Assembly: GCF_000226095.1 (NCBI RefSeq) | Contig: NC_016473.1 | Span: 2,232,001 to 2,296,000, forward strand | Length of the DNA: 64,000 nucleotides | Source of the DNA: Thermothelomyces thermophilus ATCC 42464 | Taxonomy: Eukaryota; Ascomycota; Sordariomycetes; Sordariales; Chaetomiaceae | Direction: 5' to 3' | In this document: positions 53,446-64,000 of the stretch, in pieces | Position numbering within the stretch: the first letter of the stretch is position 1 | How the letters are laid out: every line of letters begins with the position of its first letter | Translations under genes and position numbers: made by a program | The notes under the pieces: model-generated | What the model saw: the letters and a program-made list of their open reading frames with translations, nothing else | What the model was told of the DNA's origin: nothing | Databases searched by the model: none

Positions 53446-54620
53446 GATGGCGGCGCGGACAAGGGGGGGGAGGATCGTTTGGCGTTGCTCTTGCGCATTC
53501 AATCGGCCGATGCGTTCTCCGGTCAGAGGAGAACCGGAGTTGTCTGTGCTCGCTGTCTCTGTGGTGGGTGGGACGGTCACAGGGATGGCGGCTCGAGAAG
53601 CTGAGAGCTGGGCCCCAAAGTCAAAATCCACTCCCTGCTGCCACTCTGGTCAACTGCTGTCTGCTGTCGCCCTCCTTGCCCGTTGACAACGAAGGTTGAG
53701 AGCGGGGCGCTTGCTGGGCATTTTTTGGTGGCTTTTTGTGGGGATGAGGCGGTAAAATGGTGGGGCAGCATTGGCCAGGCAGGGGTAGCTTCCGTGGTTC
53801 TTGCCTACCTCGCTTTCCTTCCTCGAACAAAAAGTGAATAAAATTAAAAGGGGAAAAGAAAGAATCATCGAGCAGCTGAAGAACCACCGTTTTCTGAACT
53901 GAAATGCTTTCTCATTTCTCGTAAACTTTTGGTAACTGAGAGAGAGAAAAAAACTTGGCAATGAGGTTGTCAAAAGATTCTCTACCAAGCTGGAAGACAA
54001 ATCCGAACACTACGTAAGTACGGATTAGGAGTACTCTCTCCGACTTTTGTAAGCATGCCATGTCCTCCGTTGTCGTTTCCACCATACAGCTGGACTGTTG
54101 TCAAAAAAATCCTGCCGATTCTGCCCTGGCAGCCGGCTGCCCGGTGAAGGGCCATGTGCTCCTCAGCCATCATCATCATCATCCTCCTCCCGTCGCCTCT
54201 TCATTCACTAACTCCATGTCGGCGTCCATTACCGCCACGGACCGAGCGCTCACAATAATCACAAAGCCGTCCCAGAAATCGGCATATACAGGTAAGAGAT
54301 TGTTGCCACACCAAATACAAATTCTTATTTTGAGGGCTCTTCCAGACCCCAAAGTTGCACATACCCTACAGGGAAGGAGGTACACAGATCTTATTGTATG
54401 GCCCGTGCGTATGTTGAATTTTCGGAGCGATTTACACGCCGCGCCCCCTTCGGAGTCTTCCGGTTCTCTCGGCCGGTCTCGCAGAAGTCACCGGGAGAAT
54501 ATTAGCAAAGTTGCAGCAGAACGGTGCCATCGATACAACTGGCCTGCCGATTGCCTTGGTTGAGAAGCTGCCGGTGTAGGTTGGAGGTTTCGGGAGACGC
54601 GTTCACAATAACAGACGGCA
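53446..54620. promoter_or_regulatory. divergent SRP72 / IMO32 upstream region
   Basis: About 1.2 kb between divergent start codons. Contains GTACGGATTA near 54017, a (CAT)5 tract near 54168-54183, and an open frame on the plus strand (54060-54563) that lacks coding character. No gene supported. Confidence 0.45.
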
Positions 54621-55946
54621 ATGGTTGGTCTCTTAGCGCCCGCATCCGCTCTCCGGCAGGTCTGCTCCGGATGCGCCCGCCGAGTCCGCCTGCCGGGCCC
54701 GGCTTTGGCTCGGACGCCGGGGAGGATGCTGGCAGCCTCGTACTCGCAAGTCTCTACAGTGCCTCTCGCATACGAGCTGCACGAGCCGGCCAAGCCCGTG
54801 GCTGATAAGCAGACATCGCCCATCATTTTCATGCACGGTTTGTTTGGGTCCAAGAAGAACAACCGGACCATGAGTAAGTGAGTGCGGCCTCTCAAACCGC
54901 TCGTCAACCATAGCATCGCTGTTGACTAGCCGTTACCAGAGTCTTGGCGCGCGACTTAGGGCGGCACGTTTATACATTGGTAGGCAGCATCTCTCCGTCC
55001 CTTTCTTTCTCCCTTCAAGCAAGCAGCGCGCCTTGTTCGCGCTGACGGGCATGCCAGGATCTCCGCAACCACGGTGACTCGCCGCACGACCCGAAGCATG
55101 ACTACACCGTCATGGCCGCCGACGTGGCCGAGTTCATCCGCAAGCACGGTCTGAAAGAGCCGACCCTCATCGGCCACTCAATGTAAGTTTCATCTCTCTC
55201 TCTCCCCCAAACTCCAGAAACCCGAACCCCCTTTACCCCAGGATTACACCCACCCAATGAACAGGGAGTACCACGTCTGAACTAGCCCGATCGCGAATTA
55301 ACACCACTAACAACAACAAACAAAAAACAACAGGGGTGCCAAGACGGCCATGGTTCTCGCCCTGAACCAGCCAGACCTCGTCGCCAACCTCGTCGCCGTG
55401 GACAACGCCCCCGTCGACGCCCGCCTCTCGTCCGAGTTCCCCCGCTACATCCAGGGGATGAGGAAGATCGACGAGGCCAAGACGACGCGCCAGGCCGAGG
55501 CCGACGAGATCCTCAAGCCCTACGCCCCCTCGCCGACGATCCGCCAGTTCCTGCTCGGCAACCTGCACCGGCCCTCGCCCGGCGACAGGACGCAAAGGTT
55601 CCGCCTCCCGCTCTCCACCCTCGCCCGCGCCCTCGACCACCTCGGCGACTTCCCCTACAAGGACCCGGCCGAGGCCCGCTTCGTCAAGCCCGCCCTCTTC
55701 GTCCGCGGCACCCAGAGCAAGTACGTGCCCGACGACGTCATCCCCCTCATCGGCCAGTTCTTCCCCCTGTTCGAGCTCGTCGACGTCGACGCCGGCCACT
55801 GGGTCATTTCGGAGAAGCCCGAGGCTTTCAGGGAGGGTAGGTAGTCTTTCTTCTCAACTTTCTTCGATTTGTGCCGTGTGCCGTTTGGGGCTTGCTGACC
55901 GTCATGAACGACAGCCGTGCTTCGGTTCTTGGAGCCCAAAGAGTAG
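54621..55946 (+). CDS. imo32: mitochondrial alpha/beta hydrolase, ABHD11/IMO32 type
   Basis: Five exons: 54621-54877, 54940-54979, 55058-55182, 55334-55836, 55915-55946, giving 318 residues. The first ~45 residues are Arg/Ala rich without acids, like a mitochondrial presequence. The fold is marked by SPIIFMHGLFGSKKNNRTMS (oxyanion region HGLFG), YTLDLRNHGDSPHD, the nucleophile elbow GHSMGAKTAM (interrupted by the third intron), NLVAVDNAPVDARLSSEF, an acid in ALFVRGTQSKYVPDD, and the catalytic histidine in DAGHWVISEKPEAF. In yeast, Imo32 is a substrate of the Oct1 processing peptidase; the human relative ABHD11 is matrix-located. The natural substrate is unknown. Introns of 62, 78, 151 and 78 nt. 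Confidence 0.9.
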
Positions 55947-57038
55947 GGTGGAACAGGGGAGGATGAAGGGAAGGAAGGAGGGTTGGGAAGACCGCTTACC
56001 GTGATATCGTTGTGCGGTAGTACTCTGTGTATGCATTATACCCCTAGACACATGACGAAGCGTAGACATGTATAGACACTGGTACAGGAACATGTTACGT
56101 TTGAGAAAACCATGCACCTCAAAGCCCAGAGACTTTGGATGATGAGATCCTTTATTTGGTAGCCTAAATTCGGGATAATATGTGGGCCAGGCGGAGGTGC
56201 ATGACCGTAACTCTTGCACTCCTCGGCAGAGAAATTGGGTTATGCAGGCTAGTGATGCTTGCTCAACGAAGAGACGGGGGCCGGGGTTTGTGGGAGGAGA
56301 AGTCTGGAATGAGAACAGGTGAGGGCACAAAGGTTGAGAATCTAAACCACCCGGAGCCAAAGGTCGTTGAAACGAATTGGGCAGCCCGAATGTGTGCCCA
56401 CAGCATCCGGATGGCTCCCTTGGTGACCGAAAGGAGCCCGGGGACCCCAGTGCACCCTCGTGTTAAGAGAATGTCCCAAATTCGGAGAGGCAGGTTTTAG
56501 ACGTGCTGAGGAGTCGGAATGGAAGCTCATTACTGCGCACCGGGCATAACGAGGTTCGTAATAACCCTGCCACGCTGCCCACACCCCCCAAGAAAAGGCC
56601 AAAAGAAGATCGTTTGAGCGACCGGAGAACCTTGACACGGGCATGGACCACATAGTGAGTCTGTCGGCGTCACATTCGCTGGAACCTTGGCTAGATGCGC
56701 TCCCATCCTACCATGTATTCCCGAGATGTCCACTAGTCGACCGCCCACAACCCGCACATAACACCAACCATAAGCCTCCCAATTTTGGTACCGTAGGCCG
56801 TCTCCCTCCCCAGGGTTCGGTGCCTCCGCTGCGAGATGTTGTTGTTGGTCGTGTCACGGTCTTTTGGCCATCCTTGTTTTTCGATTCCGTGCGCTCCGCC
56901 GCCGTTTGGACGGAATATTCGTTACCTTGACTACTGTACCATGATACCACGCCAAATGCAACGAAAGCAAGCCCAAAGCCCCAGTGAGGTATTGTTGATG
57001 AAAACCCTGCCCCGTGCGTTCCCAGTAACAACGACCCC
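55947..57038. other. convergent 3' regions of IMO32 and eS1
   Basis: About 1.09 kb with no supported gene or repeat. Confidence 0.45.
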
Positions 57039-58126
57039 TTATACCGACTCGAGGACCTGCTCACGGAACTCCCGCTCAACCTTCTGACCCTGCTCGTCCG
57101 TGCTCGACTCGCCGTGGAGCGCCATGAGGGCACCAAGGTCAAACTTGGGCTGCTTCAGGAGCTTGACCTTGCGGATGTGGACCTGTTTACTCCGAGTCAG
57201 CTACCGTGTCGAAACTTCTGGTGGCATAACAAAACAGGTGCCGTCGCAACATACGTTCTGCAGGGGGTAGATGCCCTGGGTGGCCTTCTCAATCTCGCGG
57301 CCAATGACCTCGGGGATGAGCTTGGAGGTGAGCTGGGTGAGGGTGCAGCTGGAGGCCTCGCGCTGGATGATCTCAACCATCTTCCGGCGAATCGCGCGGA
57401 TTTGTGAAGAAGCGGCATAGGTGGTCTTCTTGATCTGGTTGGGGCGGCGCTTGGTGAAGGCGATGGCGAAGAGGCGGAGGAGGTAGTGGTCGGTGGTCGT
57501 GACGGTGACGTTGGCCTCGATGAGGGTTTGCCACTTGCGGACGAGCGAGCGGAGCTTGTCCGAGGTGAAGTCGAGACCGTGGAAGTTGGTCAGGCAGTTC
57601 TTGCCCTGGACCTCATCGACACGGAGCTTGATCTTGCGGAACGAGTGGTCCTCGTCCTTCTGCAGATCGGCCAGCGAAACCTCGAAGATACGGCCCTTTA
57701 GAGCATCGTTGGCGTTCTTGAGACCAGTGGTCCGGTTGACCAGGGTCTTGCCGACACTGGTCGCTGCGTTAGAATCCGTCCCGAATCCGTCACAGTCTCG
57801 TGCGCTACGATCTCGCGGGCGCGGGGTCTTCTTACTCTCGGATGGCGAACGGCGCGGGGGCCTTATGAAGCACAAGTAGCGTCAGTTGTCATGTCAGGGA
57901 AATTGATACGGGCGAATTGGTAACTCACCTTGATGCCGTACCAGTCCTTGCGGGAGAAAGGGTCCTGGGTCTTCTTCTTGAGGCCCTTCTTGCCCTTGGA
58001 CAGTCTCTTGTTCCTGCGCCCGGTTATCAGCCATCATCATCCACCAGGCGCCAGATAACCACTCGATGTCGTGCATTCCGCGAAGAATCGAAGATCGGGG
58101 GAGGCAACGTACTTGCCAACAGCCAT
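57039..58126 (-). CDS. rps1: 40S ribosomal protein S1 (eS1, RPS3a)
   Basis: Small-subunit ribosomal protein. Five exons: 58113-58126, 57929-58013, 57836-57861, 57255-57756, 57039-57182, giving 256 residues, the usual length. The first exon is only 14 nt (MAVG plus two bases) and the third 26 nt. Joined sequence: [60 protein letters not shown], then [11 protein letters not shown]-like and the conserved [28 protein letters not shown]-like regions, ending in FREQVLESV. Introns of 99, 67, 79 and 72 nt near the 5' end are typical of ribosomal protein genes. Confidence 0.96.
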
Positions 58127-59231
58127 CTTGACGGAGCAGCGATGTCAACGGCGGGACAGATGTGCTGCTTTGTTAGTGATGGAGACCGTGGAATCGAGGT
58201 CACGAAATTTGGGGGTTTCTTCGCTCGGGTCGAAATTGTGATTTCGTTGTGTGGGCGCAGCCCACTTGCGGAAAAACTGGAATTGTGGGGCGCCCGAGAA
58301 TTGATGCAATTGGCCGCTCGGAGCTTAGGGCTCAGAGGTCCGTGCTTCTCTACACTAACCCAGAAGCCTGGAGCGCTTCTTGCGAGTTGAGAGGCAAGCA
58401 GATCAACATGAACCTGGCGGATTTTTCGTAAATGCTAGTAGAGCAATATGAGTTTGGGACAACGAACCACACGGACCCGGCAAATGCACACAACACATGA
58501 CACGATATCATTTGCATGACTCGAGTATGGCTCCTTTTCTTGCTCGTGCGACCTGCTCCAGTGATGCAGCGCAACACGTGCAAGCAACTCTCTCAACACC
58601 CCAAGTCGAAAAACCGTGGGAAAAAAAGGAATGGGCAAGCATGCTACTTTCTGCAACTGCCTTATTCGGATCGAATATCTTGTTCAGTGCCTATCTTTCA
58701 TCTCACGACCATCCCAATTCCTATTCCTTCTTTGCCCTTCAACCCCCCATGAGCCACGGCCACGGAAATCCGTGCACAAGCCTCCCCGAATATCCTATGA
58801 TGCACCACGGCTATTGCCTCACTCATCGATCCCCGGCGACATTCGTCCTTTATAGATGCATACCCCAGAATCTAGGGGCTCGGTGATTGTTGTTTTGAGA
58901 TTTCCCCGGTGTTGCTCTGTTCGCAGGTTGCGATGGAGGGCTTCCTTGCCTTTGTGAAGGCAGTCAGTCTTCCAACCTTGACGCTCGGCTGAAACCTTTC
59001 GGGACCCGCTGTAGGCTTAGCCACGCTAAGTGGCCCCCGGAGGTTGCTTCTGTCCCGGAATGGTGCGCATCGCGCTGCGGCGCTCTCATCTTCCGGGTTG
59101 AACGAGCGTGGGCGTGCAAGGGCTCTGCTGCTGTTCTGGATACCGCAACCAAGTCACGCATATTCGGTTTGTTTTGCGGAACCAAGTCATCATCAGACCG
59201 CTCGACTTTCCCACCAATGAGGCCGGAAGTC
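58127..59231. promoter_or_regulatory. eS1 upstream region
   Basis: About 1.1 kb between the eS1 start and the 3' end of the next minus-strand gene. No gene supported; no obvious element beyond short A/T runs. Confidence 0.45.
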
Positions 59232-59724
59232 TCAAGGCGACTTGGACTCTGACTTCTCATCGTCCTGTTGGCTGGCTTCGTAAAGGTCGAAGCTAGGGAA
59301 GCTGAAGTATCGTCCAGAGACTGGTCTCACCGTTAGCAGCTTTCTAGCCGCGGCAACCAAAGGGAGGGAACGTACATGGATGGCGATGCAAGTCGTCGAA
59401 GGCATCCGCGTTGCTGTCAGGCGAGGACGACAGTTCACTATGCCTGTCGCCGCCATCGTACACCGATGACCGGGTCGACAGAAGGGACGGCGACCTGAGG
59501 ATTGAATCGGGCGGAGAGCCGGAGACGAAGGCCACTCTGCTTAGGAGTTCGGTTGCCCTTCGGCCTGGCTGAGTGGCAAGGGCATTTGGGCTGGCGTTGG
59601 AGGTTGTGATGGACGGCTCAGTTGCGGTTGCTCGAAGTAACCTTGGCCTCCTGGTGCTTGAGCTTCGGACGGACGAATCCCTCCTCTGCATGCGACGCGA
59701 ATCCGAGGCAACGGAAGCAATCAT
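59232..59724 (-). CDS. small Ser/Arg-rich protein of unknown function
   Basis: Exons 59376-59724 and 59232-59320 (55-nt intron, donor GTACGT, branch GCTAAC, acceptor ACCAG) give 145 residues. It begins MIASVASDSRRMQRRDSSVR, is rich in Ser, Arg and Thr, has a middle stretch SRVAFVSGSPPDSILRSPSLL and ends with the more conserved-looking HPFSGRYFSFPSFDLYEAS and an acidic/Lys tail. No domain recognised; likely disordered. The intron restores one continuous sequence and the intronic signals are strong, so I believe the gene is real. Confidence 0.6.
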
Positions 59725-60984
59725 GATGTACGATGCTGTTGACTTAAGACGCGAGGGGTGGGTTATTGCTCCTTGGTAATGACTGGTATAGCAAGCGGGT
59801 GACGACGTTTGAACTTGAGATGTTTTGTTGATTGCTGATCACAGGTTGTCGAGTCTTGAAAGTGAATGGGGGAGTGAGAGCAGGGTGCGGTGTCCGAGGC
59901 TGTGGGAAGCTTAAGAACGGAAACTGCTTGGGCCGAAATGGTATTCCACTTATTATTACAGCCGGAGCATGGCCTCTTCTGTTTCGATGGTGACGGCACT
60001 GGCACCATTGCCACTTGTCAGTCCATGGTACGGGCTTGTAGGGCAAGGGAGGGGAGGCCAAGCTTAGCCATCGTTTTTGCCCACCAAGGCAAAGCATGAG
60101 TGGGACGGCGATGCCTGGCCTGCGCCCCCCCCCTGGCCGGGCCAGGCCTTGGAGACCTGACACCCGCGGCGACCAACCCTGCTCGGACACACGCAAGACG
60201 CAATGCCCATCTGAGCTGCCCAGTGAGATGGCTGTTTCTCAACGCGCCGACAACCCACCCGAGCCACCCACCCGCTCGGCCTCCCGCGGGCCGTAGCCAC
60301 GCAAACGAGGTACCACCACACGAGCTGCTGACCATCCCATCGTCGGGGTTTTTTTTTTTTTTGGGCATCCAGCCAAGCCGTGGCGCCAGCACGCTCAAAT
60401 GAACACTTGCAGACCGGTGTCTCAAACCCAACTGTCTTGCAGGGCGGGGAGGAGCACCAATGGTACGCTACACAGTACACTACGCTACACAGCGCTACGC
60501 TACACTCCACCAGTTTACCCCGTCAGGCTTCCAGACAAAAACCGAGTGGGGACCGGCAGCCACCGCCGGCCACTCAAATTGTGACACTTCAGGAGCTCTG
60601 GGCCTGCACCTGCAGGCGGTTGCACCGGTGTTTGGCGGCGATTGGCGATCTGGATCGCCGGCCGACCCTGGTCCAGATATTTGCAGACTTGGCCAAGACT
60701 GCGGGTGTGGGCCACCCTGCGCCAGCGCGGCCAGGCACAAGGTAGTGATTGTCAGCCCTTTGCGCCATGAGCCATCAAAGTGGACTGCGCGTCTCCGGAC
60801 GGGGTACGGAGTACGGGGTGCTGCGTCCACTCCATCGTGATCATTGTCCATACTTGGTAGTTATGTACGATCCGTACATATCCCATGGGAAGGGTACGTA
60901 ACGTGCACTAAAGTAGTGCAGTCCGTCGATCCATCGCTTGTAGTGTATGTACGAGTATGTAATCCGTACATACGGTACGCAGGC

Positions 60985-61013
60985 ATGCATGCATGTATGT
61001 ATGTATGTATGTA
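60985..61013 (+). repeat. GCAT/GTAT tetranucleotide tract
   Basis: Three GCAT units followed by about five GTAT units immediately left of the second MITE copy. Confidence 0.8.
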
Positions 61014-61229
61014 CGGATGTCGCTACCAAAAGAACTGGCTCACCGCCAAATTTGACCGGCAGAATGAAGCCGCTAAAAGCAACATAAAGTACAGTGGGGC
61101 AAAGCACTATAGCCACTAAAGCCTAGACACTGTGGCCGATTGTTAGTGAAGATACCTTCTAAAACTTTAGCGACCTTGTATAGTCCGTGTAGAAAGGCGG
61201 TGAGCCAGTTCTTTTGGTAGCGACATCCG
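61014..61229. mobile_element. MITE copy 2, Tc1/mariner-like
   Basis: Same 216-bp element as at 12651-12866, same orientation, with perfect 34-bp terminal inverted repeats and flanking TA at 61012-61013 and 61230-61231. Six positions differ from copy 1; four are C/G to T/A in this copy. Non-coding. Confidence 0.93.
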
Positions 61230-62674
61230 TACTCCGTAGTCCGTACATACCTTACCTACTACGTCCGCAGTGTATCCGGAATTCACTACAAGTAATCCGT
61301 ACACTACGCTGCTTCGGCAGTACAAGCTCTCACCGTTGCTTTCCGCCCCTGGCCCCGTGACGAGGTCCAGATTCTCGTTACAATGTCGGCTTGATTGCCT
61401 GCCGACTTCGCTTCACCGGTGCCTGCAACGCAACCACACGTTTGTCGCCCTCTTGGAATCACGGCCAGCGCATGCAATTGATGATGGGTGATGGACAATG
61501 CCATGCTCACCCGGCATTGGCGCCAATTGTCCTGTGTGCACAGCGACTGGTGGGATTGTAGTCTAGTCTAGTGCAGTGTAGCGCACCGTGGAGTGGACTG
61601 ACGGGATTGAGCTCTGGGCAATAGTTAACACCACAGCGGCACGGAGTAGTGTACAGGGGCCCAACGGCCGATCGCCCGATTCAACTCGAGCCGCGGGGGT
61701 CCAAGTCTCTGTCCGCCCATATCCGCTCCCTGTTTCCACGCGGAACGTGGGGAGATTGTGCATCTCCAAGGCTACTTCAGAGTTCTGGCAGTACGGTACC
61801 TTTTTTTTCCCCACCCTCCAGACAAAACAGCCGCCATTGTGCTCAGCTCTGCCAGCCCAAACCTATATCCGAACCAGGAGGGGCAAGCGGGGGTGGGCGA
61901 GATAGCGAGAGAGCGAGAGAGAGAGAGAGCGGGTGGGGGTAGAGGAAAGAAGTGCAGAAGAGGAACAAAACAAAGCTGCGCGAATTTCCTTCCCCAATTC
62001 CTATTCTCCGAGGGATGGCGACTGTCTGCCGAATCCCAGACATAGAACAAGAAAAAAACCGCTCCCCGGATCCGGTATCGTGTCACCATCAGCAAGACAG
62101 GGGAGGGGGAAGGGGTTTGGCGAAGACAAACCGAAAAAGGACAATGACAACGACGACAACAACAAAGGTCATCTGAAGCAAGGAAAAGTCTCGGTTAATA
62201 CTCCGGGGCCCGTTCCGGCGGTTTCCTTCCTTCCGAATCTGCCGAGTTTCCACTTTCCCGGGGTACACTACGTCTGGAGTGGTCGAGCATCTGGAACGCT
62301 TGGAACACCAGGAGCTTCTCCTGGAACCACACAAACAGGGGCAAAAACCTCCAAGCGAACCTTTCTCTCGCAGCAGACCGGGGTCGTATATGCGTCATCA
62401 CGTCATTGATTAGGAGCATTCTCCAGCCCACTACACTACACAGAGTACGGGCCCTCATTCTTCGTTTTCTTGATGCTGTTAGCTCGTTTCTCTGACCTCG
62501 TGTCCAGCAGAAGTCGTGAGATCGCGGCGAATGCAGGATTCGGCGTCCCGCGGAAAAAAAAAATACTGAGTGGTGAGGAAATCTTCGCACGCACTCAAGT
62601 CTAGACAAATCAACTTATTGCCCAACTTTTCCCTGGGCCCGGGACCCTCAACATCTTGCGGGCATGTTCCTATA

Positions 62675-62822
62675 CCTAAGGTATGAGGCACTGTATGTGC
62701 ATAGTGTACGGAGCAGTTACTGTAACTAGGTACGTACCTATGTATGTATGTACGACAATAGTATGGATTACATACATAGGTAGGTACATACACGTGCGTA
62801 CTTCAGGTACCTACCTACCTAG
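62675..62822. repeat. GTACC/GTAGG repeat block
   Basis: Dense GTAC, TACCTA and TATGTATG units, for example ACTAGGTACGTACCTATG and AGGTACCTACCTACCTAG, similar in style to the blocks at 28395 and 28720. Confidence 0.7.
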
Positions 62823-63514
62823 TGTAATGGTTCAAGGTGCGTCGGGGGATGGCTTTGCTCCGAACCGAAACCTTGAGAAGCCCCTGCTCGACAGGTACAT
62901 GTCTCGCGTGCCATATGAATTCGAGTTTATTAAACTATCTGGTAAAGGGATGCGATTTGTGCGAGACGGAAAGCCGTGACATGGCAGGACACGTTGGCTG
63001 ACCAACAAACCCCCGTGCTGATCAACATCAGGCAGAGATCACCCTAGTGTGGCCATTGTTTACAAATGTGCGCCTGACTCGGCAAAGCTTTTGCTTTTCT
63101 AACAACCTGTAGTGTATGTATACACGCATTTTGCTTTCCCCTCTTCCGTGGGGGGGAAGGAGAGAGGGGGGGGGGGGGCCGCACTACTGTGCTTGAAAAC
63201 ATTTTCTTTGCAAGAGGTCTGAGGCACGTGAGAGTATTGGAAAGGAACGAAGAAAGCGGGAGCAGCCCGAGAGCCAATCTGGTCTTATCTCCACGGGCTC
63301 CGGCTGACCTCGTGGCACGGGTTTCATTTGGCATTGGTTGACTTGTCTCAGAAGACCCCGCGGGCCGCAACGGCACGAGTGGGTTGAATACCCCGACAAC
63401 TGCAATACCGAAGCTGCATAAGACGCAGCCTCAAGACGACTTTAGTGGTCAATACTGTGTCTCTGGTCAGCCCTGTCTTTCCTTATTCGTCAACAAACTT
63501 CTCGGTTTCGGTGC

Positions 63515-64000
63515 TTACTCCTCCCAAATCCGGCCCTGCACGCTCTTGAGTTCCTCCTCGGTCATCCGGTGGCCTGTCGTGAAATACCCTGCAGGAAATA
63601 TTGGTGTCAGTCACGAGGCCGAAAGGGGGCTTGCTCGCGACAACGAGGCAACTAACCGGCGTTGATCTTGGCATCGATCTCAACCCTCGAATCGGCGGGG
63701 ATCCACGACTCCGGAAGCTCAACTCGCTCGTAGATTGGGATGCTGGGGGACGCTTCGTCAGCATTACCGGTCTCGGAGCAGCGTGACTGAGCAGCAGCGT
63801 GACTCACCCTTGCCCGACAATAGCATCGTGTTTCATGCTGCGAGTTGAAACGGGGTCAGCTCGGAGAAGCACCAACTAGGCAGGTCTGATGCTCACTTGC
63901 TCATGCTGAGCATTCTGTCAATCTTGGTGATGCCCAGCCAGTGCAGGATATCGGGCATTAGGGCCTGGAATCGCATGTCCTTGACCCCCGCGATGTTCTC
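63515..64000 (-). CDS. URC1/GTP-cyclohydrolase-II-like protein, C-terminal part
   Basis: 3' end of a gene that runs off the right edge. Exons 63897->64000, 63808-63837, 63657-63742, 63515-63588, phases consistent (introns 59, 65 and 68 nt). The product reads MRFQALMPDILHWLGITKID, RMLSMSNMKHDAIVGQG, IPIYERVELPESWIPADSRV, EIDAKINAGYFTTGHRMT, ending GRIWEE. The MPDILHWLGI and SMSNMKHDAIV stretch fits the C-terminus of fungal URC1-type proteins (relatives of GTP cyclohydrolase II involved in uracil degradation or regulated by uracil). The catalytic domain is outside the window, so the assignment rests on this tail. Confidence 0.6.

Larger units (their letters stand above)
59725..63514. other. 3.8-kb gene-poor stretch with MITE and GTAC-rich repeats
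   Basis: No supported gene. Holds the second MITE (61014-61229), two copies of the 9-mer (60805-60813 and 61230-61238), a GTAT/GCAT tetranucleotide tract just before the MITE, a GTACC-rich block at 62675-62822 and a run of G at about 63164-63178. Several open frames up to about 150 codons on both strands lack splice logic or recognisable content. Direct tandem CTACAC-type repeats occur at 60470-60510. Confidence 0.45.

Noticed and set aside
52732-53604. 290-codon plus-strand frame opposite SRP72
   Set aside because: Antisense shadow of the SRP72 coding sequence; no recognisable motif.
53446-53631. N-terminal extension of SRP72 upstream of ATG 53445
   Set aside because: The frame is open but has no ATG in this stretch, and homology starts at the internal ATG.
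54060-54563. 167-codon plus-strand frame before IMO32
   Set aside because: Includes a (CAT)n His run and no domain; probably leader sequence.
60985-61013. Regular short repeat resembling an array
   Set aside because: Simple GCAT/GTAT microsatellite; no spacers, and CRISPR arrays are not expected in a fungal nuclear genome.
62827-62979. 50-codon plus-strand frame after the GTACC block
   Set aside because: Short, no splice partner and no recognisable motif; kept below the reporting threshold.

Overview
The window looks like nuclear DNA of a filamentous ascomycete, most likely a sordariomycete (Sordariales/Chaetomiaceae type; the lineage is an inference from gene content and protein similarity remembered for these families). 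Signs are GC-rich coding sequence, short introns (about 48-150 nt) with GTATGT/GTRAGT donors, CTAAC/CTGAC branch sites and CAG/TAG acceptors, one gene per 2-3 kb on both strands, and families typical of Pezizomycotina (Vac8, the Spt21/Ams2 GATA-type factor, ECM14, Alb1, the COMPASS subunit Shg1). It is an ordinary, gene-dense chromosomal segment; I see no secondary-metabolite cluster, virus copy or large transposon.

Left part (1-23.4 kb): an unresolved first kilobase; SNF4/AMPK gamma (minus) divergent from VAC8 (plus); the mitochondrial pair IMP1 (minus) and a mitochondrial IF3-like protein (plus) sharing one short promoter; eIF2B delta (plus); a tiny complex-I-type subunit gene (minus); a 216-bp MITE; the Arg-Asp-repeat Shg1 protein (plus); a triose-phosphate/nucleotide-sugar transporter family gene with a 6-nt microexon (minus); a short two-exon gene of unknown function (minus); a membrane-anchored ubiquitin protease (minus); and ribosome-biogenesis factor ALB1 (plus).

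Middle (23.4-45.8 kb): an intron-containing tRNA-Phe; an ATF/CREB-type bZIP factor (minus); a 3.2-kb gene-free stretch with GGTACC-rich palindromes; RPA3 (plus); the Spt21/Ams2-like GATA factor (minus); an AIF/AMID-like oxidoreductase (minus); a secreted, probably GPI-anchored PEBP protein with a GC-AG intron (minus); a cryptic small-exon gene (minus); a conserved fungal protein (minus); and the predicted inactive carboxypeptidase ECM14 (plus).

Right part (45.8-64 kb): a Sec7-PH ARF exchange factor (plus), SRP72 (minus), a mitochondrial ABHD11/IMO32-type hydrolase (plus), ribosomal protein eS1 (minus), a small unknown protein (minus), a 3.8-kb gene-poor stretch holding the second MITE copy, and the 3' half of a URC1/GTP-cyclohydrolase-II-like gene running off the right edge (minus).

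The genes are mainly housekeeping: translation and ribosome assembly (eIF2B delta, ALB1, eS1, SRP72, tRNA-Phe), mitochondria (IMP1, IF3, complex I subunit, IMO32), chromatin and DNA (SHG1, AMS2-like, RPA3), nutrient or stress signalling (SNF4, bZIP) and membrane traffic (VAC8, Sec7). Exon coordinates were derived by reading splice signals and checking reading-frame phase by hand; no database search was possible.
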